DNA of 64,000 nt from Desulforhabdus sp. TSK. Its GTDB lineage: Bacteria; Desulfobacterota; Syntrophobacteria; Syntrophobacterales; Syntrophobacteraceae. Under the pieces are notes generated by a model. That model was not told the origin of the DNA. It saw nothing but the letters and a program-made list of their open reading frames with translations, and ran no database searches. The stretch's first letter is position 1. Each line of letters starts with the position of its first letter. The stretch covers positions 1-64,000 of the forward strand of contig NZ_BQXM01000024.1 in NCBI RefSeq assembly GCF_022836495.1, in the 5' to 3' direction. Shown piece after piece: positions 28,197-37,733 of the stretch. The position numbers were made by a program, and so were the translations under genes.

Positions 28197-29207
28197 ATGG
28201 AAGAAGCTGTTCGAAAACTCCTGGAAGCGGCGACTGGAGAGGTTGCCGCCCTCGGAGACGACTTGAAAGCCCTGGAGCAGCTGCGGGTGCGCTACCTGGG
28301 GCGAAAAGGGGAAGTGGCCCAGTTGTTCAAGCAGCTGGGCAAGGTTTCCGAAGCGGATCGTCCGGCAGTCGGCAAAGTGCTGAACGAAGCCAAGGTGTCC
28401 CTGGAAAATCTTCTGGAACAGGCTCAGAACCGGTTGAAGGAATCGGCTTCCCAGCGACGGGAGCGATTCGATGTCACGGTTCCGGGGAGAAAGCCCCTCC
28501 GAGGACGTCTCCATCCCATCACCCAGACGGCCCAGGAGGTTTCCAGGATCTTCAACTGGCTGGGCTTCGACGCGGTGGAAGGCCCCGAGGTGGAATTGGA
28601 CTACTACAACTTCGAGGCTCTGAACATTCCCAAAGACCACCCCGCCCGGGACATGCAGGACACCTTTTATATTTCTGAAGACGTCGTTTTGAGGACGCAC
28701 ACTTCGCCGCTTCAGGTCCGGGTCATGGAAAAACGAAAGCCTCCCATTCGCATCATTGCCCCCGGGAGGACCTATCGCTGCGATTCCGACGTGACGCACA
28801 CTCCCATGTTTCACCAGGTGGAAGGCCTTCTGGTGGGCGACGATATCTCCTTTGGCGATCTCAAGGGCATCCTCACCACCTTCGTGCACCAGATGTTCGG
28901 CTCCGGTGTGGGATTGAGGTTCCGGCCCAGCTTTTTCCCCTTCACGGAGCCCAGCGCGGAAGTGGACATCCAGTGCGTCATGTGCGGTGGAAAGGGATGC
29001 CGCGTCTGTTCTCACACGGGATGGCTGGAAATTCTCGGATCGGGGATGGTGGACCCGGAAGTCTTCAAAATGGTGGGGTACGATCCGGAAAAAGTCACGG
29101 GATTTGCCTTCGGTATGGGAATCGAGCGGATTGCCATGCTGAAGTTCGGGATCGACGATCTGCGCCTTTTCTATGAAAACGATCTGCGATTTCTGAAACA
29201 ATTTTGA
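28197..29207 (+). CDS. pheS: Phenylalanyl-tRNA synthetase alpha subunit
   Basis: The catalytic subunit of the (alpha beta)2 enzyme. An N-terminal coiled coil (residues 1-90, [20 protein letters not shown]) precedes the class II core. The core contains [19 protein letters not shown] (near 105-122), [29 protein letters not shown] and the closing [14 protein letters not shown]. The Cys pairs in [17 protein letters not shown] are seen in many bacterial PheS. Length 336 aa is normal. Confidence 0.98.
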   Translation: MEEAVRKLLEAATGEVAALGDDLKALEQLRVRYLGRKGEVAQLFKQLGKVSEADRPAVGKVLNEAKVSLENLLEQAQNRLKESASQRRERFDVTVPGRKPLRGRLHPITQTAQEVSRIFNWLGFDAVEGPEVELDYYNFEALNIPKDHPARDMQDTFYISEDVVLRTHTSPLQVRVMEKRKPPIRIIAPGRTYRCDSDVTHTPMFHQVEGLLVGDDISFGDLKGILTTFVHQMFGSGVGLRFRPSFFPFTEPSAEVDIQCVMCGGKGCRVCSHTGWLEILGSGMVDPEVFKMVGYDPEKVTGFAFGMGIERIAMLKFGIDDLRLFYENDLRFLKQF

Positions 29208-29538
29208 TCGACCCCAGGCCCCGACGTTTACTCACAGGTTCCTGATCGTCTTCCGAAGCCAATCGGTGGGTGAGAGGAACTTTTCTTGTTTTTTTGGGGC
29301 GTTTCGAATTCCATCGGCCATTTTCGTTCGTGGCTTCCGGTGTGTGCTTGTTTTCCCGCCCTCTGTTTCGGTTGAATCCGAACCTGCGCCGGGAGCGTCG
29401 ACTTCGATCGGTCCGGTCCCCTGTATGGGCAGGAGGCTTGCCCCGACCGACGCGTGAGGGAATGAACCATTGTTGCCAATGCTTTCTGCTTTTCCGTGAG
29501 CTTCCCCCGCGACGGAAAAGGAGAAGAGGGATACCAGG
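29208..29538. other. pheS-pheT intergenic gap
   Basis: 331 bases with no gene, RNA or clear hairpin that I can support. Genes for the two PheRS subunits are usually nearly contiguous, so this gap is unusually long, but nothing in it looks like a mobile element. The last 25 bases carry AAAAGGAGAAGAGGG, the ribosome-binding region of pheT. Confidence 0.5.
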
Positions 29539-31944
29539 ATGATCGTCAGTTTAAAGTGGCTTCGCAATTATGTGGATGTAACCCTGACCGTCGAAGATCT
29601 GGTCCATCGCCTGACCATGGTGGGGTTGGAAGTGGAAGGCGTCAGCGCACTCAATCCTCATCTGCAGGGGGTGATCCCGGTGCGTGTCCGGTCTGTGGAC
29701 CCCCACCCGCGCGCCGATCGTCTCCATCTTTGCCGGGTATCAGACGGTGAAAGGGAATACAAGGTGGTATGCGGCGCGCCCAATGTACGGGCTGGCGTTG
29801 TCGCTCCCCTCGCTCTTCCCGGCACCGAAATGCCCAATGGAATGGTGCTCCGGGAAGCCCGCCTCCGCGGCGAAGTGTCCCAGGGGATGCTCTGTTCCCA
29901 GAAGGAGCTTGGGCTGGGAGAGGATGCGAGCGGTATCTGGCTCCTCCCGGAGACCATCAGCCTGGGAATCCCCCTGTCTCGAGCCCTGGACATCGAGGAC
30001 ACCATCATCGAGGTCAGTATCACTCCCAATCGCGGGGACTGCCTGTCCATCCTCGGCATTGCACGGGAAGTGGCGGCCATCTGTGGAGCCCCCCTGCGGT
30101 ATCCTTCTGTTGTTTTGGAAGAGAAGGGCTCTGCCATCGACGGCCGGGCCTCCGTTGTCATCGATGACCCCGTGGGGTGTCCCCGGTATGCCGCGCGCCT
30201 CGTGGAAGGCATCACCATCGGCCCGTCCCCACGCTGGCTCCGGGAAAGCCTGGAGGCCGTCGGCTTGCGGTCCATCAACAACATCGTCGATGTCACCAAT
30301 TTCATCCTCATGGAAATGGGGCAGCCCCTCCATGCGTTCGACTTCGATTCCCTGCGTGAGCACCGCATCGTGGTGCGACGTGCTCGGGGAGGCGAGCGTT
30401 TCACGACCCTGGACGGGGTGGAGCGTACCCTCTTCGACGACACACTGCTCATTTGCGATGGGGCAGGTCCGGTAGCCATCGCGGGCATCATGGGCGGGCT
30501 GGATTCGGAAATCACCTCGGGAACCTCCCGGGTCCTCATCGAGAGCGCCTATTTTGAACCCGTCTGCATTCGACGGACAGGGAAGAAGATTGGGCTGCGC
30601 TCGGAATCGAGCTACCGCTTCGAGCGGGGTGTCGATCCCGAGGGCGTCCTGCGGGCAGTGGATCGTGCGGCTGCCCTGATGGCTGAAGTCGGGGGAGGCG
30701 TCATGGCTGCGGGAAGGATCGATGTCTATCCCCAGCCTATCGAATGGCCCGTCCTTTCCCTGAGGGTCGATCGGACCAACCGCTTCCTGGGAACCCGCCT
30801 GGAGGCATCCCGCATGGCCGAGGTCCTGAAAAGCATCGAGATGGACGTACGGGAGTTGGACGGCAACCGGCTGGAGGTGATTCCACCCTCCTTTCGTCCC
30901 GATATCTCCCGGGAAGTGGATTTGACGGAAGAAGTGGCCCGTCTGGTGGGCTACGACCAGATCCCCGTGACGCATCCTCATGTCGAGCTCCGCGCCGAAC
31001 CGCTGGATCCCCATTTTCGCATGCGCCAGGAAGCAAGGAATCTTCTGGCGGGAGCCGGATTTTTCGAAGTCATCAACTATTCCTTCATCGGCCAGGAATC
31101 CCTGCGGCGGCTGATGTTGGACTCCGACGATGCCCGCCTCCATCCGGTGGTGGTGAAAAATCCCCTCAGCGAGGATCAGGGAGTCATGCGAACCTCCCTC
31201 ATACCGGGGCTCCTCCAGACGGCGCGCCATAATTTCGGGCATCGCAACGATGATCTCAGGATTTTCGAGCTGAGCAAAGTTTTTCTGCCCCGGGCAGGGG
31301 AAGCCCTCCCGGCGGAGCCGCACCAGTTGGCGGGGATCCTCACGGGCAAGCGCGAGCCGCACCTCCTTTACGGCGGTGAAGAGGAAGTGGATTTCGCAGA
31401 CGCCAAGGGAATCGTGGAAAGCGTTCTCGATCTCTTCTATCTCGAAGGGGTGCGCTTTGCGGATGAAGCCCTGCCTCCCTACCTGGATGCCGGCCAGGCG
31501 GCCTCGATTTTTTGCGGCGGAGAATGGGTTGGAACGTTGGGCAAGCTCCGTGCCGAGGTGCAGGAAGCCTTCGATCTCAAGAAAGATATCATCGTGTTTG
31601 AGGTGGATTTCGACAAGGTTTTCAATCTCAAGCAATCCCACCCCATGTTCCGCAGTCTGCCCAAGTATCCACCCGTAGCCCGGGATATGGCCCTCATCGT
31701 GGACGAGAACCTGTCCGTCCAGGAGCCCCTCGACTACATCTGGGGACAGAAGGAGGCGCTTCTGGAGCAGGTGGAAGTATTCGACATTTATCGAAACCCC
31801 CAGTGGGGCAAGGGAAAGAAGAGTGTAGGGTACCGCCTGGTGTATCGTTCTCCCGAGAGGAGCCTGACAGATGAGGAGATCAACGACATCCACAGCGGCC
31901 TGGTGCGGAAGGTACTCGACGTTTTTCATGCGACTTTGAGATAA
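29539..31944 (+). CDS. pheT: Phenylalanyl-tRNA synthetase beta subunit
   Basis: The 801-aa partner of PheS, containing editing and tRNA-binding modules. An N-terminal OB-fold tRNA-binding domain (residues about 40-150) includes VVCGAPNVRAG and ITPNRGDCLSILGIARE. The B3/B4 editing region has NNIVDVTNFILMEMGQPLHA (near 255), and GLRSESSYRFERGVD follows. The catalytic-like B6/B7 core and a C-terminal ferredoxin-fold anticodon domain with RSLPKYPPVARDMALIVDE complete it. The full length is intact. Confidence 0.98.
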   Translation: MIVSLKWLRNYVDVTLTVEDLVHRLTMVGLEVEGVSALNPHLQGVIPVRVRSVDPHPRADRLHLCRVSDGEREYKVVCGAPNVRAGVVAPLALPGTEMPNGMVLREARLRGEVSQGMLCSQKELGLGEDASGIWLLPETISLGIPLSRALDIEDTIIEVSITPNRGDCLSILGIAREVAAICGAPLRYPSVVLEEKGSAIDGRASVVIDDPVGCPRYAARLVEGITIGPSPRWLRESLEAVGLRSINNIVDVTNFILMEMGQPLHAFDFDSLREHRIVVRRARGGERFTTLDGVERTLFDDTLLICDGAGPVAIAGIMGGLDSEITSGTSRVLIESAYFEPVCIRRTGKKIGLRSESSYRFERGVDPEGVLRAVDRAAALMAEVGGGVMAAGRIDVYPQPIEWPVLSLRVDRTNRFLGTRLEASRMAEVLKSIEMDVRELDGNRLEVIPPSFRPDISREVDLTEEVARLVGYDQIPVTHPHVELRAEPLDPHFRMRQEARNLLAGAGFFEVINYSFIGQESLRRLMLDSDDARLHPVVVKNPLSEDQGVMRTSLIPGLLQTARHNFGHRNDDLRIFELSKVFLPRAGEALPAEPHQLAGILTGKREPHLLYGGEEEVDFADAKGIVESVLDLFYLEGVRFADEALPPYLDAGQAASIFCGGEWVGTLGKLRAEVQEAFDLKKDIIVFEVDFDKVFNLKQSHPMFRSLPKYPPVARDMALIVDENLSVQEPLDYIWGQKEALLEQVEVFDIYRNPQWGKGKKSVGYRLVYRSPERSLTDEEINDIHSGLVRKVLDVFHATLR

Positions 31945-31960
31945 ATCCTGGCGGGAGACC

Positions 31961-32341
31961 ATGACGGAGCTGAATCCAACTTCCAAAGCCAGGGCAGGGG
32001 GGAAGGTCCCACCGTGCAGGGTCGCCTATGCGATGGATGAAGAGGTCCGCAAGGGATTTTCCCTCCATTTCAATGCGACAGGCCTGCTGGTCATCTGCGC
32101 TGAGCCGGCTCCCCTCAAAACCCGGCTCAAACTCTCCCTCCACTTCACCGGGTTGAAGAACGCCATTGAGGCCGAAGGGGAGGTTGTGTGGACCAATATC
32201 CATGGAAGCGCCGACAACCTGTCACCGCGGGGAATGGGGGTGAAGTTCCTGAACCTCGAGCGGGATACAGAGCGAATACTGTCGGAGCTCGCCGCCAGGT
32301 TTGAAACTCAGGGAAACATGTACGAGTGCTATTACACTTAG
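31961..32341 (+). CDS. PilZ-domain protein
   Basis: A 126-aa single-domain protein matching the PilZ pattern: a basic lead-in, FSLHFNATGLLVICAEP in the position of the DxSxxG loop, and a final strand LSPRGMGVKFLNL. PilZ proteins bind cyclic di-GMP through an RxxxR plus DxSxxG pair. Here the loop reads NATG, so c-di-GMP binding is possible but not assured. It starts 16 bases after pheT and may be read through from it. The target process is unknown. Confidence 0.75.
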   Translation: MTELNPTSKARAGGKVPPCRVAYAMDEEVRKGFSLHFNATGLLVICAEPAPLKTRLKLSLHFTGLKNAIEAEGEVVWTNIHGSADNLSPRGMGVKFLNLERDTERILSELAARFETQGNMYECYYT

Positions 32342-32371
32342 CGGCAAATCATACAAGGGATTCACGAAGAC

Positions 32372-32923
32372 TTGGAAGCGCTTGAAACATTCCTGGTGGC
32401 TGTTGCCCTCGGGTGCGATGCCTTCGCCGTGGGGATGGGGGTCGGAACCCGGTTTTGTGGTCCCAGGCAAATCTTTCGTCTCTCCTTTCATTTCGGCCTT
32501 TTCCAGTTTCTGATGCCCATCGCAGGCTGGTACCTCGGACAAAACATGGTGGGAATGATGCGCCAGTGGGCGCCGTGGGTGGCCTTCGCTCTCCTGTTCT
32601 CCATCGGGGCCAAAATGGGATACGAAAGCCTGAAGCCCCACGAGGCCGAAGAACCCGAGGCGTGCATTGACCCAACGAAAGGCTTCAGCCTGGTCATGCT
32701 CTCCGTTGCCACCAGCATTGACGCCCTGGGGGTGGGAATCGGGCTGGGAATCATGGGGCAAAGCCTCTTTTTTTCCGCACTCTGTATCGGAGTCGTGGCC
32801 TGCCTGATGACCTGGATGGCCATGAAGCTTGGAAACCGCCTCTCAGAAAAGTTCGGACGGCGAATGGAAACCGTGGGAGGCATCATTCTCATGGGGATCG
32901 CGGTGAAGTTCCTGTTCGACTGA
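32372..32923 (+). CDS. mntP: Putative manganese efflux pump MntP
   Basis: A 183-aa polytopic inner-membrane protein built from two related halves. Each half has a small-residue helix with a conserved Asp: ALGCDAFAVGMGVG (near residue 15) and VATSIDALGVGIGLGI (near 110), the hallmark of the MntP/DUF204 family. It exports Mn(II). It begins with TTG at 32372, giving MEALETFLVAV; no better start fits. It lies 30 bases after the PilZ gene and 6 bases before the purine gene, so it is probably in the same transcript. No manganese riboswitch is visible in the short gap. Confidence 0.88.
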   Translation: MEALETFLVAVALGCDAFAVGMGVGTRFCGPRQIFRLSFHFGLFQFLMPIAGWYLGQNMVGMMRQWAPWVAFALLFSIGAKMGYESLKPHEAEEPEACIDPTKGFSLVMLSVATSIDALGVGIGLGIMGQSLFFSALCIGVVACLMTWMAMKLGNRLSEKFGRRMETVGGIILMGIAVKFLFD

Positions 32924-32929
32924 CAATGG

Positions 32930-35900
32930 ATGCAGCATATGGTTGCAAGACTCGAAATCACGCTCAAGAGCCACCTCTTCGATGCGGAAGGCGCGAGCCT
33001 CTGCCGTAAGATCCGAGACTATTTCGGCTGGGATCCCGGAGCGGTGCGCGTCATACACGTTTTGACCCTGGATACAGACCTCACGCAGGCGGAACTGGAA
33101 GCCGTTCGCCGGGAGATTTTTACCAATCCCGTGACTCAAGTTTCCAGCTTTCAACCCATGGGCAGGGATTTCAGCTGGGCCATATGGGTGGGGTTCCGCC
33201 CGGGCGTGCGGGATACGGCGGGCAGCGTGGCCATTGAGGCCATTGCGGATTACCTGGGACGTCCTCCAGGAGCCCACGAAGCCGCATACACCTCCAAGAT
33301 TTACCTGTTTTCCGGGGCGGAGCTGGAGCAGGGACAGGTGGAAATCCTGGCGCGTGAGCTCCTGGCCAACGACATCATTCAGCAATGGCGCATCTACAGT
33401 CGATCCCAATGGGATGAAACCCAGGGAATAGGTCTCATCGTTCCCAAGGTGCGGCTGGCGCACACCCCGGCCGTCGCCGAAATTCCCATTCCCTCGGATG
33501 AAGCTCTCATGGCCCTGAGCCAGGAGCGCAATCTCGCGCTGAATCCTCAGGATGTTCCCGTGATTCGAAGCTATTTCGGGCGTCCGGAGGTCCTGGACGC
33601 CCGCAGGAGCGCAGGGCTTTCCGCCCCGACGGATGTCGAGCTGGAAGCCATTTCCCAGGCCCGGAGCGATCATTGCAACCACAATACGTTTCGGGGCAAA
33701 TTCCACTACCGGGATCTGGCTACGGGAGAAGAGACGATTGTCGACAACCTCTTCAAGACCTGCATTGAGGCGCCCACGCTGACGATTCAGAAGCAGAAGG
33801 ACTGGGTCGTGTCCGTTCTGTGGGACAATGCCGGCGTGGCCCGCTTCGACGAGAACCACAATTACGCCATCACCGGGGAAACCCACAACAGCCCCTCCAA
33901 TATGGAAGCCTACGGCGGTTCGCTGACGGGCATCGTCGGGATCTATCGCGACATCATGGGCACGGGAAAGGGGGCCCGCCTTGTGGCCGGCCTTTACGGC
34001 TACTGCGTGGGGCCCCGGGACTATGCCGGCCCCCTGCGCCCCCGCCTCCATCCCCGGCGGCTGCTGGACGGCATCGTTGAAGGGGTGCGTGACGGCGGCA
34101 ACAAGCACGGCGTCCCCACACCTTTCGGCAACCTTTTCTTTCATCCGTCCTACCTCGGGAAATGCCTGGTGTTTGTGGCATCTTTAGGCATCATGCCCAG
34201 GGAGGTCCTCGGAGAGCCGTCGGATCAAAAGCGCCCCAGGCCGGGAGACTGCATCATCATGAGCGGCGGGCGGGTCGGCAAGGACGGCATCCACGGCGTG
34301 ACCGCCTCCAGCGAAATCTACAGCGAAAACACGCCCGCCGGGCATGTGCAGATCGGCGATCCGTACACCCAGAAAAAGATGCACGATTTCCTCCTGGAAG
34401 CTCGGGATGAAGGGCTTGTCACGTTCATCACCGACAATGGAGGCGGCGGCCTGTCTTCGTCCGTCGGGGAATCCGCCCAGTTTGCGGGCGGCGCCGTGGT
34501 GGAGCTCGACGAGGTGCCGTTGAAATATGAAGGGCTCGATGTCTGGGAAATTTGGATTTCCGAGTCCCAGGAGCGCATGACGGTAGCCGTGGACCCGAAG
34601 CACCTGGATCGCTTCCTGGAGCTCTCGCGGAGGCATGAAGTCGAAAGCACGGTCATCGGCCATTACACGGGAAGTGGAAAGCTCCACCTTTCTTACAGCG
34701 GTAAGACGTGTGCCCAGCTCGATCTCAGCTTCTTTTCCGAAGCGTTTCCCCAGTGGGAGTTTGACGCCCACTGGACCCCGCCCGAAGCCCGCGGCCTGCT
34801 GGAGCCGGTGCTGTCGGAGCCCCGCGACCATGCAAAACTGCTCCACACCCTCCTGGCGCGCCCGAACCTGTCTTCGCGCGAATGGATCCAGCGCCAGTAC
34901 GACCACGAAGTCCAGGGAGGCAGCGCCGTAAAGTTTCTAGTGGGACGTGAAAGGGATGTCCCCAACGATGCGGTGGTGCTGCGGCCGCTGCTGGACAGTC
35001 CCAGGGGCCTGGCTGTATCCCAGACCCTCAACCCCACGTACTCCCTCATCGATGCTTACCCCATGGTGGCTGCCTCCATCGATGAGGCCGTGCGCCGACT
35101 GCTGGCCGTGGGGGCCTTTCTGGATGAAATCGGCGGGGTGGACAACTTCTGCTGGCCCAGCATTCAATACGATGCAGTGCAAAATCCCGACGGTCGCTAC
35201 AAGGCGGCTCTGCTGGTGCGAGCCAACTGGGCGCTGCGGGACATGTGCCTGGCATACGGCATTCCGCTCCTTTCAGGCAAGGACAGCATGTACGTAGATG
35301 GTCATCTTCCCGGAGCATTCGAGGAGACTCACAAGGTTTCGGGGCTCCCCACCATGCAGTTCACAGCGACGGGTGTCGTTCCCCAGGTGAGCAGGTGCCT
35401 GACCCTGGAGCCCAAGGTGGCGGGAGACCTGGTGTATGTTTTGGGCTCGACCGGGAACGAGCTGGGCGGCTCCGAGTATTACGACCTCATGGGAGAGGTG
35501 GGGTTGAACGTTCCGACTGTCGAGCCCCGGGGATCGTTGAAGCTTTATAAAGCCCTGGAAGGGGCCATTTCCGGGGGGCTCCTCGCCTCCTGCCATGGGA
35601 TCTACAGGGGGGGACTGGCGGTCCATGCCGCCATGGCCGCCTTTGCAAGCTCTTTCGGGATGACCCTCGACCTGCAACATGTGCCCCAAAAGGAGTGCGC
35701 TGCGGGACGACTCCGAGACGACCAGCTCCTCTTCAGTGAGACCTGCGGCCGTTTCCTGGTGACCGTATCTCCCGCCTGTCGCGAGGCTTTTGAAGCCCGT
35801 TTCCAGGGCTTGCCCTGTGCACGGGTGGGGGAGGTGACTCAGGATCCCCGCCTGGTCATACGCGGGCAGAAGGGGGATATCCTGGTTGAGGAATCCCTGG

Positions 35901-35947
35901 CCTCTCTCAAGAGATCGTGGAAGCAGGGCAATCCGGCGACCGAATGA
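32930..35947 (+). CDS. purL: Phosphoribosylformylglycinamidine synthase, PurS-PurL fusion
   Basis: ATP-dependent synthase converting FGAR to FGAM in purine synthesis, using ammonia from the PurQ glutaminase downstream. At 1005 aa it is longer than stand-alone PurL (about 740) and shorter than the E. coli form with built-in glutaminase. The N-terminal about 170 residues form PurS-like material, and the catalytic part starts near ISQARSDHCNHNTFRGKFHY (residue 240). GETHNSPSNMEAYGG (near 320) and ITDNGGGGLSSSVGESA mark the ATP/FGAR-binding half. ATG 32930 or ATG 32939 could be the start. Confidence 0.92.
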   Translation: MQHMVARLEITLKSHLFDAEGASLCRKIRDYFGWDPGAVRVIHVLTLDTDLTQAELEAVRREIFTNPVTQVSSFQPMGRDFSWAIWVGFRPGVRDTAGSVAIEAIADYLGRPPGAHEAAYTSKIYLFSGAELEQGQVEILARELLANDIIQQWRIYSRSQWDETQGIGLIVPKVRLAHTPAVAEIPIPSDEALMALSQERNLALNPQDVPVIRSYFGRPEVLDARRSAGLSAPTDVELEAISQARSDHCNHNTFRGKFHYRDLATGEETIVDNLFKTCIEAPTLTIQKQKDWVVSVLWDNAGVARFDENHNYAITGETHNSPSNMEAYGGSLTGIVGIYRDIMGTGKGARLVAGLYGYCVGPRDYAGPLRPRLHPRRLLDGIVEGVRDGGNKHGVPTPFGNLFFHPSYLGKCLVFVASLGIMPREVLGEPSDQKRPRPGDCIIMSGGRVGKDGIHGVTASSEIYSENTPAGHVQIGDPYTQKKMHDFLLEARDEGLVTFITDNGGGGLSSSVGESAQFAGGAVVELDEVPLKYEGLDVWEIWISESQERMTVAVDPKHLDRFLELSRRHEVESTVIGHYTGSGKLHLSYSGKTCAQLDLSFFSEAFPQWEFDAHWTPPEARGLLEPVLSEPRDHAKLLHTLLARPNLSSREWIQRQYDHEVQGGSAVKFLVGRERDVPNDAVVLRPLLDSPRGLAVSQTLNPTYSLIDAYPMVAASIDEAVRRLLAVGAFLDEIGGVDNFCWPSIQYDAVQNPDGRYKAALLVRANWALRDMCLAYGIPLLSGKDSMYVDGHLPGAFEETHKVSGLPTMQFTATGVVPQVSRCLTLEPKVAGDLVYVLGSTGNELGGSEYYDLMGEVGLNVPTVEPRGSLKLYKALEGAISGGLLASCHGIYRGGLAVHAAMAAFASSFGMTLDLQHVPQKECAAGRLRDDQLLFSETCGRFLVTVSPACREAFEARFQGLPCARVGEVTQDPRLVIRGQKGDILVEESLASLKRSWKQGNPATE

Positions 35948-36025
35948 ATTGCCTTACCGGTATCGAGCGGCGAGCGTGCCTGTAATCAGCCCATTCTCAA
36001 GCACCGAAGTATCAGGAGCCTCCCA

Positions 36026-36835
36026 ATGAGCCCCGTAAGAGCTCTCGTTTTGACGGGTTTTGGTTTGAATTGCGATTATGAAACGGCCCATGCCTTCACC
36101 GTGGCAGGGGCGGTCCCCGAACGGGTTCATCTCAACAGCCTGGTGGAAGGTGAACAGAGCCTCCAGGATTTTCAGATTTTCGTCATAGGGGGCGGATTTT
36201 CCTGGGGAGATGATCATGGCGCAGGGGTCATCATGGCCATGCGCCTGAAGCACCGCTTGAAGGACGATATCCTCCGGTTTGTGGAGAAGGGAGGCTTGGT
36301 CCTGGGAATCTGCAACGGCTTCCAGGTGCTGGTGAACCTCGGCCTGCTCCCGGGCTTCGAGCCTCGAACCATGAAGCGTGAAGTCGCTCTCATCAACAAT
36401 GACTGCGGTGGATTCCGGGATCAGTGGGTACACTTGGCGGCCAATGGCCGATCCCCCTGTGTGTTCACCCGTGGAATCGATACGTTGGAGCTGCCTGTGC
36501 GACACGGTGAAGGGAAATTTTTTGCCGAGCCGGAGGTCCTTCAGCGCCTGGAAAGGCAGCAGCAGGTCATCCTGCGCTATGCGCTGCCGGGGGGGACGCC
36601 CGCTCAAGGTGAGTTTCCTCACAATCCCAACGGGTCCGTGGCCGACATCGCCGGGGTATGCGACCCCACGGGACGTGTTGCCGGCCTGATGCCCCACCCC
36701 GAAGCATTCAACCACTGGACCAACCATCCCGATTGGACTGCTCTCAAAGAGACCGCCCGGCGTGAAGGAAAGGAGCTTCCCGAAGAAGGCGATGGCATTC
36801 GCCTGTTTCGCAACGCCGTTGCGTATTTTCAGTGA
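36026..36835 (+). CDS. purQ: Phosphoribosylformylglycinamidine synthase glutaminase subunit
   Basis: A class I glutamine amidotransferase of 269 aa that supplies ammonia to PurL. The nucleophile is Cys96 in GLVLGICNGFQVLV. The His/Glu pair is in GLMPHPEAFNH near residue 220. The ALVLTGFGLNCDYETAHAF opening resembles the GxxNCDxE start of PurQ. ATG 36026 is preceded by AGGAG 7 bases upstream. It lies between purL and purN on one strand, consistent with a purine operon. Confidence 0.92.
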   Translation: MSPVRALVLTGFGLNCDYETAHAFTVAGAVPERVHLNSLVEGEQSLQDFQIFVIGGGFSWGDDHGAGVIMAMRLKHRLKDDILRFVEKGGLVLGICNGFQVLVNLGLLPGFEPRTMKREVALINNDCGGFRDQWVHLAANGRSPCVFTRGIDTLELPVRHGEGKFFAEPEVLQRLERQQQVILRYALPGGTPAQGEFPHNPNGSVADIAGVCDPTGRVAGLMPHPEAFNHWTNHPDWTALKETARREGKELPEEGDGIRLFRNAVAYFQ

Positions 36836-36851
36836 GAGGTCGAGGCTCTTC

Positions 36852-37670
36852 ATGCCTTCACCAGCGCGAAAATTGCGTCTCGCCGTTCTGGTCTCCGGAG
36901 GGGGCACCAACCTGCAGGCTCTCCTGGATCGGTCCGCAGCCGGGACCCTCCATGCGGACGTCGTCGTCGTTGTCAGCGACCGGAAGGATGCTTTTGGATT
37001 GGTCCGCGCCGAGCGAGCGGGTGTTCCACATCATGTCGTCGATTACAAGGCCTGCCTGGAGCGCGTGCGAGACCTCGACCCCGGGGCCATCAGCCTGCCG
37101 GTGGATCTCCATGAGCTGGACAGCCGCCAAAAAATCCTGAAGGACGGAGATCCAATCCGCCGGCTGCGCCGACTGGCCGGCCTGGTTCTTGCCGAGACGG
37201 AGCTGCTGGGCATTCTGGACATGTATAAGCCTGACACTATTTGCCTGGCAGGGTTCATGCGCCTCCTCAGCCCCTATTTTTTGAGCCGGTACAACAAAGA
37301 AGACGACTTGCGTGTCGTGAACATCCATCCAGCCCTGCTCCCCGCCTTTCCAGGTGAGCACGGCTACGAGGAGACCTTCGCCTACGGCGTGAAGTGGGGC
37401 GGTGTGACGGTCCACTTTGCCGACGAAGGGGAAGACACCGGCCCCATCCTCGCCCAGGGGGTCTACCCGGTCTGGGGCGACGACGATTTGGACGCTCTTC
37501 GAGCCCGCGGCCTGCAGCTCGAATATGAGATCTATGCCCAGTGCATCAACTGGCTGGCCTGCGGGCAGGTGGAAATGCAGCGCAGAGCCGACGGCCGCGT
37601 GCGGACTGTCATCCGTGATCCCGCCTACCCCGATATTCTGAGGAACTGGCTGCAGAAAAGCTTTTCATAG
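36852..37670 (+). CDS. purN: Phosphoribosylglycinamide formyltransferase
   Basis: Transfers a formyl group from 10-formyl-tetrahydrofolate to GAR. The phosphate-binding VLVSGGGTNLQALLD is near residue 15. Catalytic Asn/His are in VVNIHPALLPAFPG (near 160), and the conserved Asp is in FADEGEDTGPILAQ (near 200). The 272-aa protein is about 60 residues longer than E. coli PurN because of an insert around residues 65-110 (KACLERVRDLDPG onward). ATG 36852 has GAGG upstream, and the stop of purQ is 17 bases before it. Confidence 0.92.
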   Translation: MPSPARKLRLAVLVSGGGTNLQALLDRSAAGTLHADVVVVVSDRKDAFGLVRAERAGVPHHVVDYKACLERVRDLDPGAISLPVDLHELDSRQKILKDGDPIRRLRRLAGLVLAETELLGILDMYKPDTICLAGFMRLLSPYFLSRYNKEDDLRVVNIHPALLPAFPGEHGYEETFAYGVKWGGVTVHFADEGEDTGPILAQGVYPVWGDDDLDALRARGLQLEYEIYAQCINWLACGQVEMQRRADGRVRTVIRDPAYPDILRNWLQKSFS

Positions 37671-37733
37671 TGCTTCCATGCAAGTAACCTTCAGAGCTGC
37701 CCCCACTGTTCACGGTTGCCGCTCTCCATCCGC